Numbered from the stretch's first letter, positions 26,364 through 36,053 are shown. The stretch: DNA of 64,000 nt from Vibrio sp. D404a (GCF_030248535.1 NZ_JAHGAJ010000011.1:1-64000), one strand, 5' to 3'. Translations and numbers: made by a program. The notes: generated from the letters alone by a model not told the origin.

Positions 26364-27800
26364 ATGGATTTTTCTAATCGTCAAAACCGCTTTGTCCGAA
26401 TTCACGAGGTGAGCGAGGAGTATTTGGCGGATATTGAACACAAAACACAAACAGACCCGTTTTACCCGAGCTACCACATTGCACCAAAGCACGGTCTGTT
26501 GAATGACCCGAATGGTTTGAGCTACTTCAATGGCGAGCACCACATTTTCTACCAGTGGTTCCCGCTTGGCCCAGTGCATGGTTTGAAGCACTGGTACCAC
26601 GTATCGACCAAAGATTTCGTGAACTTTACTGACCGCGGTATCGCGATGTACCCAGACCAAGATTACGACCATCATGGTTGTTATACCGGTGTTGGTGTAC
26701 CACACGATGACCAGCTGTACATATTCTATACGGCGAATTTAAAAAAGGAGAATGACCAACGTCATCCGACTCAAGTTCTCGCGATTATGGACAAGCAAGG
26801 TAACGTGGAAAAGAAAGGTATCGTGGTTGACTTCGATCCGAGTGCGTATACCGCAGAGATTCGTGACCCGGTGTTGGTGTGTCGTGACAACGATTATCAC
26901 ATGTTGATTGGCGCTCAAGATCACAACGAAAAGGGCACGCTGGCTTATTACCACGGTAACGACATTGATGATTACCACCACATGGGTGACATCGATGTGG
27001 GCCTCGAAGACTTTGGCTATATGTGGGAGTGTCCGAACTACTACGAAACCGATGATAACGGGGTTTACATCTTCTCACCTCAAGGCGTGAGTTCAGATAA
27101 TAAGTACGATCTTAAGAACGTCTTCTCAGTGGTTTACATGGTCGGTGAGCGTATTGATTTTGAATCAAAAGTATTCAACAACCAAGGCTACCGTGAGCTG
27201 GACAAAGGCTTCGATTTCTACGCGCCACAAACTTATCTGGATGACCAACAACGTCGTATTCTTATTGGCTGGCTCGGTAACTCAAAAAGTGACTACCCAA
27301 CCGATAAGAATGGCTGGGCACACATGCTGACTCTGCCACGTGAGTTGACGATTGATGGTAGTTACCTAATTCAGACACCACTGAAAGAGCTTGAAGCGCT
27401 GCGTCAAAACTCAGTGGATGTTGAAGGCTCTACTCCTGTGGCATTGACGTCACGTGCGTTTGAGTTGGAACTGAATGTAGATGAGTCTTTCACTCTGACT
27501 CTGGCTAACCAGAAAGGTGAACAGATGGTGTTCCAAGGTGATCGCGATGAGCTGATTCTGGACCGCTCTCATGTTTCACATCTACATGCGGAAGCATACG
27601 GCACAGTTCGTTACGCACAGCGCCTAGATCAAGCACAAACCATTCGCATCTTTGTCGATAACTCAGCGATTGAAATTTTTGCTGACAACGGCAAGACAGT
27701 GTTTACCTCTCGCATCTTCATTGATGAGCTGTCTCTGGTCACGCTAGATAATGCGACTGGCACACTGCATTACATGTCTGCGATACAGGCTACTCGCTAG
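26364..27800 (+). CDS. scrB: GH32 beta-fructofuranosidase / sucrose-6-phosphate hydrolase
   Basis: A 478-residue glycoside hydrolase of family 32. The nucleophile is Asp48 in LLNDPNG, the RDP motif is in AEIRDPVLV, and the acid/base glutamate is in MWECPNY. A five-bladed propeller is followed by a C-terminal beta-sandwich from about 345. There is no signal peptide, so it acts in the cytoplasm on the phosphorylated sugar made by the PTS. The start at 26364 has TTGGAG six bases upstream; an earlier in-frame start at 26334 lacks one. The gap to scrA is 45 bases. Confidence 0.92.
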   Translation: MDFSNRQNRFVRIHEVSEEYLADIEHKTQTDPFYPSYHIAPKHGLLNDPNGLSYFNGEHHIFYQWFPLGPVHGLKHWYHVSTKDFVNFTDRGIAMYPDQDYDHHGCYTGVGVPHDDQLYIFYTANLKKENDQRHPTQVLAIMDKQGNVEKKGIVVDFDPSAYTAEIRDPVLVCRDNDYHMLIGAQDHNEKGTLAYYHGNDIDDYHHMGDIDVGLEDFGYMWECPNYYETDDNGVYIFSPQGVSSDNKYDLKNVFSVVYMVGERIDFESKVFNNQGYRELDKGFDFYAPQTYLDDQQRRILIGWLGNSKSDYPTDKNGWAHMLTLPRELTIDGSYLIQTPLKELEALRQNSVDVEGSTPVALTSRAFELELNVDESFTLTLANQKGEQMVFQGDRDELILDRSHVSHLHAEAYGTVRYAQRLDQAQTIRIFVDNSAIEIFADNGKTVFTSRIFIDELSLVTLDNATGTLHYMSAIQATR

Positions 27801-27833
27801 CCACCAATAAATTATTCCAAAACAAAAAAACAA

Positions 27834-27853
27834 GGCCCTCGTCGGGGAGGGCC
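27834..27853 (+). other. Intercistronic GC hairpin before the porin gene
   Basis: GGCCCTC and GAGGGCC form a perfect seven-pair stem with a GTCGGG loop, followed by TCTTATT rather than a full T run. It may act as a weak terminator or mRNA-stability element between scrB and the porin. Confidence 0.55.
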
Positions 27854-27880
27854 TCTTATTGCCAAAATATAGGGTTTAGC

Positions 27881-28999
27881 ATGAAAAATACACTAAAAAT
27901 GTCGCTCGCTGCGGCTTCAGTAATGGCTGCAATGACAGCGAACGCTGGAATCAGCATTGTTGATACGGAAGAAGGTAACTTCTCTGTTGGCGGTAACGTC
28001 GAGTTGAACTTCAACTACCAAGACCGTGAATCACACGATAATAATGACAGCGAATTTAACCAAGACGGCCGCGTTCTAATCGAATTTGCTGGCGAAAAGT
28101 ACACGAGCAATGGCCACTATGTGGGTGTTAAAGCACAGCCTCTGTTTGAGAGCACAGGCAATATTGCACTGGATGATGCGTACTTTGAGTTTGGTAAAAA
28201 AGACGGCTGGGCAATTAAAGCGGGTCGCTTTGAAGCTTATGACATGTTCCCTGTTGGTCTTGATGTATTCCTAGAGTACTCAGGTGACACTGCTAACGAC
28301 CTGTATTCAGACGGTGCAGCTTACACGTACCAAGCGAAAGAGGCGCGTGGTCGCGGTTCAGACGGCCAAATCATGTACAGCCAAACTTTTGGCAACTTGT
28401 ATGTTGAAGTTGGTGCAATGCTCGGTGACCGCTCTAACCTGTTCGATGGCGGCATTGAAGGTAAATACCACGGTGAGCAAATCGATACAGTTAAAGATTC
28501 ATTCCTAGTGCGCCCAGTTGTGGCTTACCAAATGGGTGATTTCAAGGTAGCCGCTTCGGTGGAAACCAACCTAGTTTCAGACGCGATTGTGGCGAACGGT
28601 GTTGATATCTCAGATCGTACGGGTTACGGCTTGACTGGTAACTGGACCAGCGGCGATTGGAGTGTAAATGCGAACGTTGCTTACATGGATGCTGTAGACG
28701 AAAACAATCTAACAGCGGGTGTTAATGCACTTTGGAATAACTTTGGTCTAGGCTACATTCACGCAGTCAATGAGTATGAAAACAAAGAGTTTTCTTCTTG
28801 GGCTGAAGGCGACGTAAATGTATCAACATGGTATGCATCTTACGCATTCCGTGATGTACTTGAAGTACAAGATTTTTCAATTCTTCTAGGTACATACTAC
28901 ACGATGGTTGATAACAAACTGGACCAACAATCGGACGCATCAGCCTTTGCTGAAGAAGATGATTTCGGTGCTCGTGTACGTCTGTTCTACGAATTCTAA
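27881..28999 (+). CDS. Sugar-specific outer-membrane porin
   Basis: A 372-residue beta-barrel porin. The signal peptide is 1-22 (ends TANA) and the C-terminus is LFYEF with the terminal Phe needed for outer-membrane assembly. Alternating strand patterns with aromatic girdles run through the chain. It is shorter than LamB or ScrY (no coiled-coil N-terminal extension). Position between scrB and the fructokinase suggests it admits the same sugar. It could be called a carbohydrate porin; the exact family was not recognised. Confidence 0.82.
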   Translation: MKNTLKMSLAAASVMAAMTANAGISIVDTEEGNFSVGGNVELNFNYQDRESHDNNDSEFNQDGRVLIEFAGEKYTSNGHYVGVKAQPLFESTGNIALDDAYFEFGKKDGWAIKAGRFEAYDMFPVGLDVFLEYSGDTANDLYSDGAAYTYQAKEARGRGSDGQIMYSQTFGNLYVEVGAMLGDRSNLFDGGIEGKYHGEQIDTVKDSFLVRPVVAYQMGDFKVAASVETNLVSDAIVANGVDISDRTGYGLTGNWTSGDWSVNANVAYMDAVDENNLTAGVNALWNNFGLGYIHAVNEYENKEFSSWAEGDVNVSTWYASYAFRDVLEVQDFSILLGTYYTMVDNKLDQQSDASAFAEEDDFGARVRLFYEF

Positions 29000-29029
29000 T
29001 TTAAACGTCGTTACGAGAGGCAAAGTGAT

Positions 29030-29953
29030 ATGAACAAGGTTTGGGTAACTGGAGATGCTGTTGTGGATTTGATTCCAGATGGCGACACTCGTTATTTAAA
29101 ATGCCCAGGTGGCGCACCAGCAAACGTTGCTGTGGCCATCTCTCGATTGGGCGGTGATACCGCTTTCTTTGGTCGAGTTGGGCAAGATCCGCTAGGACGC
29201 TTTATGAAGCAAACCCTAACGGATGAGAAGGTGAATACCGATGACATGCTTCTGGATGAGGCTCAGCGAACATCTACAGTGATTGTCGACTTAGATGATG
29301 ATGGTGAACGCAGCTTTACCTTTATGGTTAAGCCAAGCGCAGACCAATTTTTCAGCGTCGAAGACATCCCAACATTTGCATCTGGGCAATGGATGCACAG
29401 CTGTTCTATCGCTTTGGCTAACGAGCCATCACGCAGCGCAACGCTCGAAGCGATGAAGAGAATGAAATCAGCAGGCGGCTTTATCAGCTTTGACCCTAAT
29501 CTAAGAGAAGAGGTATGGGCTGAACCATCACAAATCAAAGAAGTTGTGATGAGTGCGGTGAATCTGGCAGATGTGGTGAAGTTTTCTGAAGAGGAACTAA
29601 CGTTCTTAACAGGAACTGAAACACTAGATTCAGCTTTGGACGCGCTACATGTTGCACCTAACAAGCTGATCATTGTGACGCTAGGCGCACGTGGTGCATT
29701 GGCGGTTTACAATGGCGAACGTCGAGTGATTGAGGGCACTAAAGTTGAGCAAGTTATTGATACAACAGGTGCGGGTGATGCATTCGTTGGTGGCTTGCTA
29801 GCCAAGCTGTCTCAGAATACTGACTGGCGCTCTTGGGCTCAGGTCGAAGCTGCGGTGCACTGGGGCAATGGCTGTGGCGCACTTGCGACCACGCAAAAAG
29901 GTGCGATGACGGCACTGCCTTCTTTGCAGCAATTAACTGAGCTAGTGGGCTAG
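29030..29953 (+). CDS. scrK: Fructokinase, PfkB family
   Basis: A 307-residue sugar kinase with the N-terminal signature PGGAPANVAVAISRLGG (about 24-40) and the C-terminal signature DTTGAGDAFVGGLL, which holds the catalytic aspartate. It would phosphorylate the free fructose released by the GH32 enzyme. It is the last gene of the cluster, 30 bases after the porin, with AGAGG upstream of the ATG and a terminator downstream. Confidence 0.92.
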   Translation: MNKVWVTGDAVVDLIPDGDTRYLKCPGGAPANVAVAISRLGGDTAFFGRVGQDPLGRFMKQTLTDEKVNTDDMLLDEAQRTSTVIVDLDDDGERSFTFMVKPSADQFFSVEDIPTFASGQWMHSCSIALANEPSRSATLEAMKRMKSAGGFISFDPNLREEVWAEPSQIKEVVMSAVNLADVVKFSEEELTFLTGTETLDSALDALHVAPNKLIIVTLGARGALAVYNGERRVIEGTKVEQVIDTTGAGDAFVGGLLAKLSQNTDWRSWAQVEAAVHWGNGCGALATTQKGAMTALPSLQQLTELVG

Positions 29954-29990
29954 CGATCTAGGTTAGCCATTTAAGTGTCTATCTCATAAC

Positions 29991-30018
29991 AAAGCCGCTT
30001 ATAGAGAGCGGCTTTTTC
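29991..30018. terminator. Terminator after fructokinase gene
   Basis: AAAGCCGCT, a TATAGAG loop, AGCGGCTTTTT. It lies between convergent genes and may work in both directions. Confidence 0.82.
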
Positions 30019-30042
30019 GTTCTATTGAGTCACAGTGTTGCT

Positions 30043-30804
30043 TTATTCGTAAATACTGTACGAGAAGTACTTGCTAGCAATTTTTGCATGCTGACCGTTG
30101 TCGATCAGTCTTTGAATGCCATCGTTAATCAGCAGTTTTAAATCATCATCTTGCTTACGAACAGCGACACCGATACCACGACCAAACCACTTCTCTTCAG
30201 TGAATTTTGGTCCGGTAAAGTGATAATTTTTACCCTGTTCTGTTTCTAAGAATCCGGTATTTAAACCCATAGAGCCACCAAATACTGTATCAAGACGACC
30301 GTTTAGTAAGTCGGTAAAGGCTTCATCAAAGTTACCGTAGCGGCGGATATCGACGTTAGGGTAGATTTCTGAAAGGTACTTATCTCCGATAGTTGCGCGC
30401 TGCACTCCAATCGTAAGTTCGTTTAAGCTGCCATCTTCCATGTTAATTTCACGACCGTTTTCCATAACGAAGCGAGTTGGTACTTTAGCGTATGGGATGG
30501 TGAAGTTAACTTTCTTTTCGCGCTCTTCTGTGATGGTCATTGCAGCGATAATCGCATCGTGCTTGCGACTAAGCAGAGAAGGGATAATGCCATCCCAATC
30601 GGTTTTCGATATCACGCATTTAACTTGGAGCTCATCGCACAGTGCGTTGGCGAGGTCGACTTCAAAGCCTTCTAACTTACCTTCTTTCGTTGTCCAACTA
30701 AACGGAGGGTAAGCGCCCTCTACAGTAAATCGTATTTGCTTCCACTCTTTTGCGTAAGTGAACGCAGAAAACAGACTAACCAACGCAACTAATATCCACT
30801 TCAT
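30043..30804 (-). CDS. ABC-type amino-acid binding protein (basic amino-acid type)
   Basis: A 253-residue periplasmic solute-binding protein of the SBP_bac_3 family. The signal peptide is about 1-18. The ligand domain begins IRFTVEGAYPPFSW and has the signature GFEVDLANALCDEL (about 48-61) and AAMTITEEREKKVNF. It resembles ArtJ/HisJ/LAO proteins. No permease or ATPase gene is adjacent, so it is an orphan that may feed a transporter elsewhere or act as a sensor. AAGGA lies about ten bases before the ATG. Confidence 0.87.
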   Translation of the reverse strand: MKWILVALVSLFSAFTYAKEWKQIRFTVEGAYPPFSWTTKEGKLEGFEVDLANALCDELQVKCVISKTDWDGIIPSLLSRKHDAIIAAMTITEEREKKVNFTIPYAKVPTRFVMENGREINMEDGSLNELTIGVQRATIGDKYLSEIYPNVDIRRYGNFDEAFTDLLNGRLDTVFGGSMGLNTGFLETEQGKNYHFTGPKFTEEKWFGRGIGVAVRKQDDDLKLLINDGIQRLIDNGQHAKIASKYFSYSIYE

Positions 30805-30962
30805 TTCATTATGTCCTTATATTAGAGATGGATATGCATCATTAACGATCCATTAACAACTATCAATGCAAATGCATATCCTTGTGAACTAAGGCATAAA
30901 TTTTAATCAATGGCTCTCTTCTATCTTTGCGATTTGGTCGAGTGTATCGATGGTTAAAAAGA

Positions 30963-31304
30963 TCAATTTGCAGGCAGGATTACGGCTGAGTCGTCACTTT
31001 CGGTTTGCTCATCATCGCTAGCGGCTTGTTGTGCCAGCCAGTTAATGGCTTGGGTTAGGTAGAGCTTATTAGCCTCGGCATCACACCAAGTTTTGGATAG
31101 ACCTCTACGATTAAATTCTGCACCGATTGCTGCGAGCGTTTGGTTACTTGGTCGGCCGTAATAGAGAGTGTCGCACAGCTGCATGTTCGACATCGATTGT
31201 GCATACACGTTGACCGAAGAGGTATTGGCACTTAATGCTTTAGATTGGTTATGCGTACACCCTGCTAGGCTGAGGAGCATTATAAGCGCACCGATATATT
31301 TCAT
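30963..31304 (-). CDS. Small lipoprotein with paired-cysteine motif
   Basis: A 113-residue lipoprotein (lipobox LAGC, Cys16) with a conserved-looking core QLCDTLYYGRPSNQTLAAIGAEFNRRGLSKTWCD and an acidic tail. The pattern C...E..RRGL...C resembles short domains seen in uncharacterised Gram-negative lipoproteins. The function is unknown. The start at 31304 gives a clean signal peptide; an upstream in-frame ATG at 31349 would bury it. It is 25 bases downstream of the large GGDEF-EAL gene's stop region and could be co-transcribed with it. Confidence 0.75.
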   Translation of the reverse strand: MKYIGALIMLLSLAGCTHNQSKALSANTSSVNVYAQSMSNMQLCDTLYYGRPSNQTLAAIGAEFNRRGLSKTWCDAEANKLYLTQAINWLAQQAASDDEQTESDDSAVILPAN

Positions 31305-31374
31305 ATGAGTTTGTATTTTGAGACGTTGAAAGTGGCTCAATGTGAACACAGTTGAGCCACGCTAATGTCAACGT

Positions 31375-34300
31375 TTAAACAAACTCAGTCGAATCGAGAT
31401 CTTTATTGCAATTCGTCATTTGCGGTTGTTTTGAATCGACCTTAACCATCAATCCTGTCGATTGTTTTTCAAGTAATTGTTGTGCGGTTAAGGCTGGCAT
31501 CGGCTTATAGAAGTAATATCCTTGTATCTCATGGCAGCCAAGTTGCGCGATAGTCCTAAATTGGGACAAGGTTTCAACGCCTTCAGCCACGATATTGAGA
31601 TTAAGCTGATCGGCAATCAACTTAGTGCCCTTGATAATCGCTTGGTTCTTCTTGTTATCAATCGCATCTGAGACGAATGATCGGTCAATTTTTACGGTAT
31701 CGATAGGGTAGAGGTTGATACAGCTTAAAGATGAGTAGCCTGTGCCGAAATCATCGAGCGCGATGCTCACTCCATACTCTTTGAAGCCTGTCAGTACTTC
31801 CAGAGCAACATCTTCATTATCGATCAGAGCGTTTTCAGTGATCTCCAATTGGATGTTATGTGGGTTGATTTTATGAGCCTCCATAATCTGAATATACTTG
31901 TTTAAAACCGCATTGCTGCGCAGTTGAATGGCCGAGAGATTGATAGAGAGTCGAACATCGCTCAGCCCTTGGCTTTGCCACGTGTGGTACTGAGCACAGG
32001 CATTCTCAAACACCCATTGGTCAATTTGGCCTATCAATCCCAGCTCTTCGGCTAATGGTATAAAGTTATTGGGTGGCACAATCCCCAGCTCTTTGTTTTG
32101 GATTCTCACTAGCACCTCAAAACCGATGATTTTTCCGGTTTCAACCGACACTTGTGGTTGATAGTGGAGCACAAAACTATGGGTCGCAATCGCCTCACGC
32201 AGAATCACCTCATGGGTATTGCGTCGAATGTTTTTCTGTTCAATCTGCTTGTTGTAAAAGGCGTAACCATTTCTTCCTTGAGATTTGGCTTGATACATCG
32301 CGCTGTCGCCACGCTTTAATAGTGTTTCAGCATCGAGCCCATCATTCGGGTAGATACTGATCCCTAAACTCAGTGTGACAAAAATAGGCTTATCACAAAC
32401 GATCACCTCACGTTTGAGGCTCTCAAAAATCCTCTGAGCTACGTCGACCATTTCTTGCTCGGTTTTGATATCCGGTAGAATAATCACAAATTCATCACCA
32501 CCGAGTCGCGCCAACACGTCTCTAGAGCGGAGTGACTGATTGAGGCGTTCGGATAGCTTAACGAGCAACTGATCGCCGGCTGCATGCCCCATCGAATCAT
32601 TGATGTATTTGAAGTGATCCAAATCGATGAACATGATGGCGAACTTCTTGTTATCTCGAGAAGAGAAGCGAATGGTTTCATCCAGCTTATCTTGGAAGAG
32701 CGTTCGATTGGGGAGTCCAGTGAGCACATCCGAGTAGGCGAGGTTCTTGATTTTCTCTTCTTGTAGACGTTTTTCTGTAATGTCTTCGAATACGCCCCGA
32801 TAACCACTAAAAGCACCGTTTTTGGTGATCGGCTTTGCTGAGGCTAATAGACAGACGATCCGTCCATCTTGATGCTTGAACCAGCACTCGACGTCGACCA
32901 GATTTTGTTGCCCTTGCATCGCGTTAATGTAGCTATTGTTGTCTTGAATATTGTGCGAGTTGATCGGCTTGCCAATCAGATCGCTTGGTCGGTAGCCGAT
33001 GATCTCGCTGGATGAGTGCGAGCAGTAGGTAAAACAGTTATCGAGATTGGTCTCCCAAAGCCAGTTTGAGGTGCTATGCGCAATATCACTGAAGCGCTCT
33101 TCCGCTTTCTTTAGATCTTGAATCAGCATTTCGTTTTTGAGTGCAGAACTAATAATAGCGCGCAAGTTTTCAAATGCGGTGCCTTTACGGTTGCTCAAGT
33201 TCACCGTCATAAAGCCGATCGGCTTGTTGGCAAAAGAGAGCGGAAATACCATTAATGAGTAGCGCTGCTGGTAAGCCTCAACGTTACTCGGGATCAGATG
33301 ACTCGCATTGAATACCTGCTTGTCTGATGGAATCGGCTGTTTATTGCGAACCGAGATAATGTTGGTGGCCGTTAGAGTATCGGCATGGGCATCGTTGAAA
33401 ATTGAGATATACATCTCAGAGAGTTTTAGGATATCAATGGCGTACTTTTTGATGGTTCCCAAGTCGAAAGAGGCGTTGAGATTATTGACGATGGCGCGGA
33501 AGTAGTTGAGGTAGTACTCGGTCTCAAAGCTCTGAAATTTAATCGCAGTCTGCTCAATTCTATTTTTAAGTGTGGTGAGTGCGGCAATAAAGCGAGTTAA
33601 AGCGGCTGGGTCTGAACTCAACTCAAAATAACGCAGGGCATTAATCTGAAATTTCGAGCTCACCTCTAGCCAAAACAGCACATCGTCGGACTCTAATGAA
33701 TCATCTAAGTTTTGCTTCAAACTAGTCAACAAATCAGCATAGTTGTTGTTTTCTAGTGCATCTTGAAACTGATCAAGGGCGTGTTGAACAAGCTCGTTGC
33801 TGATGGCGCCTTTATGCTGGGCAATGACCTGAACGATGTGTTCGTGAGTATCGTCAAAGATGCTTTGCTTACTGATGTGATGAAGGCTATCAGCTTGTGT
33901 TTGGTTGTTGGTTATTAGTTCTGGGGTGTTACATCCACATGACTCGCGAATAACCAGTGAGGTTGGGATTTTCACTTCATCGACAGGCGCGTGTCCCTCG
34001 ATTTGTGCAATCACCTCTATCGCTGCGGCTCGACCCAGTTCAAACAGCGGCTCCCTGATGCTGGTCAGCGGCGGTTCAGAAAAGGCACCCTCTAGTGTGT
34101 CCATTGAGCCAACAACCGCCAAATCTTGAGGCACTTTAATCTTAAGCTCTTGGCAAGCATCGACCACGCCCAATGCTTGGTTGTCGTTAATGGTAATCAC
34201 AGCATCGATGGGTTTGTTTTTGTCTGACAAGAAGCATTCTAATTCCTGCTTGGCAGAGCGTCGTTTTAGATCGGAGTAAAGTACGAGATCAGGATCAAAA

Positions 34301-34830
34301 GGGATATCGTATTTTTCAAGTTGCTCCCTGTAGATGTGCATCCTTTTTTCTGAAGACGCGTGATGTTCAGGGCCGCGAATTAGGAGAATCTTGCGAAAGT
34401 GATGAACATTAACAAAGTGGTCAAAGAGCTCAGCAAAGCCCGTTTCGTAGTCGGTAGAGATACTGGTGTATGGGCTGATTTTACTGCCAATGTTAACGAT
34501 GGGAACTTTGGAAAATTGATGGATGAACTCTGCACTTTCTCTTACATTAACAAAGCGCATATGAGAACTGAAGGGGCTAATAACACCAGAGATTAGCCCC
34601 ATATTGACGAGGTCGAACACCTTATCTCGCGCGAGTGTTAGATGATCGGTTGATTTGATCACGCCACCACAAAATCCAATCACATTGTAATTATGTTGCT
34701 CGGCTACATGGGCGGCTCCTCGCATGATGCCTTCATGATAGTGGGAAGTCATAGACCCCACTAAAACGGCTATCGTGGGACGTCCATTTTGTAAGCCCAT
34801 TATTGGTTTTTGTAGCGAGTCACTCATCAT
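31375..34830 (-). CDS. LacI-type sensor fused to PAS-GGDEF-EAL (cyclic-di-GMP enzyme)
   Basis: A 1151-residue cytoplasmic protein. Residues about 18-295 form a periplasmic-binding-protein-like domain of the LacI/GalR type (TIAVLVGSMTSHYHEGIMRG, AVVGSMDTLEGAF, TSLVIRESCGC) but with no DNA-binding HTH. A helical/GAF-like linker follows (about 330-570), then PAS (about 575-690). GGDEF is intact at 777-781 with an inhibitory RxxD site at 768-771. The EAL domain has EVL at 905-907 instead of EAL, yet keeps LEITENALI, DDFGTGYSSL, KIDRSFV and AEGVET. It may both make and degrade c-di-GMP in response to a sugar-like ligand. Confidence 0.93.
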   Translation of the reverse strand: MMSDSLQKPIMGLQNGRPTIAVLVGSMTSHYHEGIMRGAAHVAEQHNYNVIGFCGGVIKSTDHLTLARDKVFDLVNMGLISGVISPFSSHMRFVNVRESAEFIHQFSKVPIVNIGSKISPYTSISTDYETGFAELFDHFVNVHHFRKILLIRGPEHHASSEKRMHIYREQLEKYDIPFDPDLVLYSDLKRRSAKQELECFLSDKNKPIDAVITINDNQALGVVDACQELKIKVPQDLAVVGSMDTLEGAFSEPPLTSIREPLFELGRAAAIEVIAQIEGHAPVDEVKIPTSLVIRESCGCNTPELITNNQTQADSLHHISKQSIFDDTHEHIVQVIAQHKGAISNELVQHALDQFQDALENNNYADLLTSLKQNLDDSLESDDVLFWLEVSSKFQINALRYFELSSDPAALTRFIAALTTLKNRIEQTAIKFQSFETEYYLNYFRAIVNNLNASFDLGTIKKYAIDILKLSEMYISIFNDAHADTLTATNIISVRNKQPIPSDKQVFNASHLIPSNVEAYQQRYSLMVFPLSFANKPIGFMTVNLSNRKGTAFENLRAIISSALKNEMLIQDLKKAEERFSDIAHSTSNWLWETNLDNCFTYCSHSSSEIIGYRPSDLIGKPINSHNIQDNNSYINAMQGQQNLVDVECWFKHQDGRIVCLLASAKPITKNGAFSGYRGVFEDITEKRLQEEKIKNLAYSDVLTGLPNRTLFQDKLDETIRFSSRDNKKFAIMFIDLDHFKYINDSMGHAAGDQLLVKLSERLNQSLRSRDVLARLGGDEFVIILPDIKTEQEMVDVAQRIFESLKREVIVCDKPIFVTLSLGISIYPNDGLDAETLLKRGDSAMYQAKSQGRNGYAFYNKQIEQKNIRRNTHEVILREAIATHSFVLHYQPQVSVETGKIIGFEVLVRIQNKELGIVPPNNFIPLAEELGLIGQIDQWVFENACAQYHTWQSQGLSDVRLSINLSAIQLRSNAVLNKYIQIMEAHKINPHNIQLEITENALIDNEDVALEVLTGFKEYGVSIALDDFGTGYSSLSCINLYPIDTVKIDRSFVSDAIDNKKNQAIIKGTKLIADQLNLNIVAEGVETLSQFRTIAQLGCHEIQGYYFYKPMPALTAQQLLEKQSTGLMVKVDSKQPQMTNCNKDLDSTEFV

Positions 34831-35056
34831 ACTAACGACCTTGTTATTGGTGTATTTGTATTATTTATTTGTGTAGTAAAAACGCAAATCATCAATTATG
34901 GGAGCGTGATCTCGTTAGCTATCCATACACAGTTCGAATGGATAGTTATGAGGTGAGTCATGTTTTGATGTGGTAGATAAATGGATAAATTGGCGCATAT
35001 GGTCTGATTTAGCTGGGGGCTGACTCTGATTATTTTTGCCGAGTAAAACCGCAATT

Positions 35057-35084
35057 TTGTACAAAAGCTTGGTTAACTTATAAA
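35057..35084 (+). promoter_or_regulatory. Probable promoter of the AraC-type gene
   Basis: TTGTAC (35057-35062), a 16-base spacer and TATAAA (35079-35084) precede the start by 48 bases. A 12-base perfect palindrome TTTTGTACAAAA (35055-35066) overlaps the -35 box and may be an operator. The rest of the 34831-35131 gap shows no gene. Confidence 0.5.
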
Positions 35085-35131
35085 GTACACTGATGGGTTG
35101 AGAGGATGGTGGTAGCTGAAGGAATAGCGAG

Positions 35132-35959
35132 ATGAAAAAGGCGAAACGGGAGAAAGCGGATTACAAGATAACTGAAGAGCTTGGTGGCCTTGAGATCTTG
35201 AACGCGGAATACGAAAAACAGAACTTCTCTCGCCATAGCCATGAAGGGTATACGCTTGGAGTGATCGAGCAGGGCGCGCAACGCTTCTATCGCACTGGTG
35301 GTCATCATGTAGCACCTCAAGACGCGATTATCTTGGTGAACGCCGATGAAGTGCATAGCGGGCATTCGGCCACAGAAGGTGGTTGGGCGTATCGCGCTAT
35401 GTATCCACTGCCAGAGCAGCTTGCGAAAATAACCCAAGAACTTAACCTACCGAACTACGGCGCGCCTTACTTTCCGCGTGCGGTGGTGGAAGACCCAGAA
35501 CTCGCTAACCAATTACGTTTGGTCTTCAATACCATTGATGAATCGGACAATCGCTTGTTACGTGAAACACTCATGTACGGCATGCTAGTGAAACTCATCA
35601 GCCGTCACGGAAAGAGCGCCCTTAAACCTCAACTTGATAGTAAAACGCAGCGACAATTGGTGTTAGTGAAAGAGTTTTTGGATGACTTCCCACAAGCGGA
35701 TGTCTCTTTGGAAGAGCTTTCTAAGTTGGCCGCTCTTAGCCCATATCACCTTGTTCGTTCATTTCAAAAAGAGTTTGGTTTGCCTCCGCACGCTTATCAA
35801 ATCCAGTCTCGATTGCGCATGGCGAGAACCTTACTCAAACGTGGTCACTCTATTTCAGACACTGCTCAAGAGTGTGGCTTTCACGACCAAAGCCATTTTC
35901 ATCGCCACTTTAAAAAAGCCAATGGCTATACGCCGGGGCAGTACATCAAGATGTTGTGA
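35132..35959 (+). CDS. AraC-family regulator with cupin sensor domain
   Basis: A 275-residue regulator. The N-terminal AraC-binding cupin (about 20-150) shows HSHEGYTLGVIEQGAQRFYR and VNADEVHSGH. The C-terminal double HTH (about 180-273) shows LAALSPYHLVRSFQKEFGLPPHAYQ and CGFHDQSHFHRHFKKANGYTPGQY. The AzlC/AzlD exporter genes follow in the same direction about 95 bases later, the arrangement commonly seen for this regulator type, so it probably controls them. Confidence 0.9.
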   Translation: MKKAKREKADYKITEELGGLEILNAEYEKQNFSRHSHEGYTLGVIEQGAQRFYRTGGHHVAPQDAIILVNADEVHSGHSATEGGWAYRAMYPLPEQLAKITQELNLPNYGAPYFPRAVVEDPELANQLRLVFNTIDESDNRLLRETLMYGMLVKLISRHGKSALKPQLDSKTQRQLVLVKEFLDDFPQADVSLEELSKLAALSPYHLVRSFQKEFGLPPHAYQIQSRLRMARTLLKRGHSISDTAQECGFHDQSHFHRHFKKANGYTPGQYIKML

Positions 35960-36053
35960 CGCTCAGTATCGAGCAAGTTTGTACAATCGCGATTAAGTTA
36001 AGCCGACTAACTTGTTCCCTAAGATTTAATGGAATTGAAATGGAAGTATCAAT

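Noticed and set aside
29263..29673. Minus-strand open frame of 136 codons inside the fructokinase gene
   Set aside because: It is serine- and lysine-rich noise opposite a well-supported PfkB kinase.
31375..34830. LacI-type protein as a transcriptional repressor
   Set aside because: The N-terminus goes straight into the sugar-binding fold with no helix-turn-helix, and the output domains are GGDEF and EAL.
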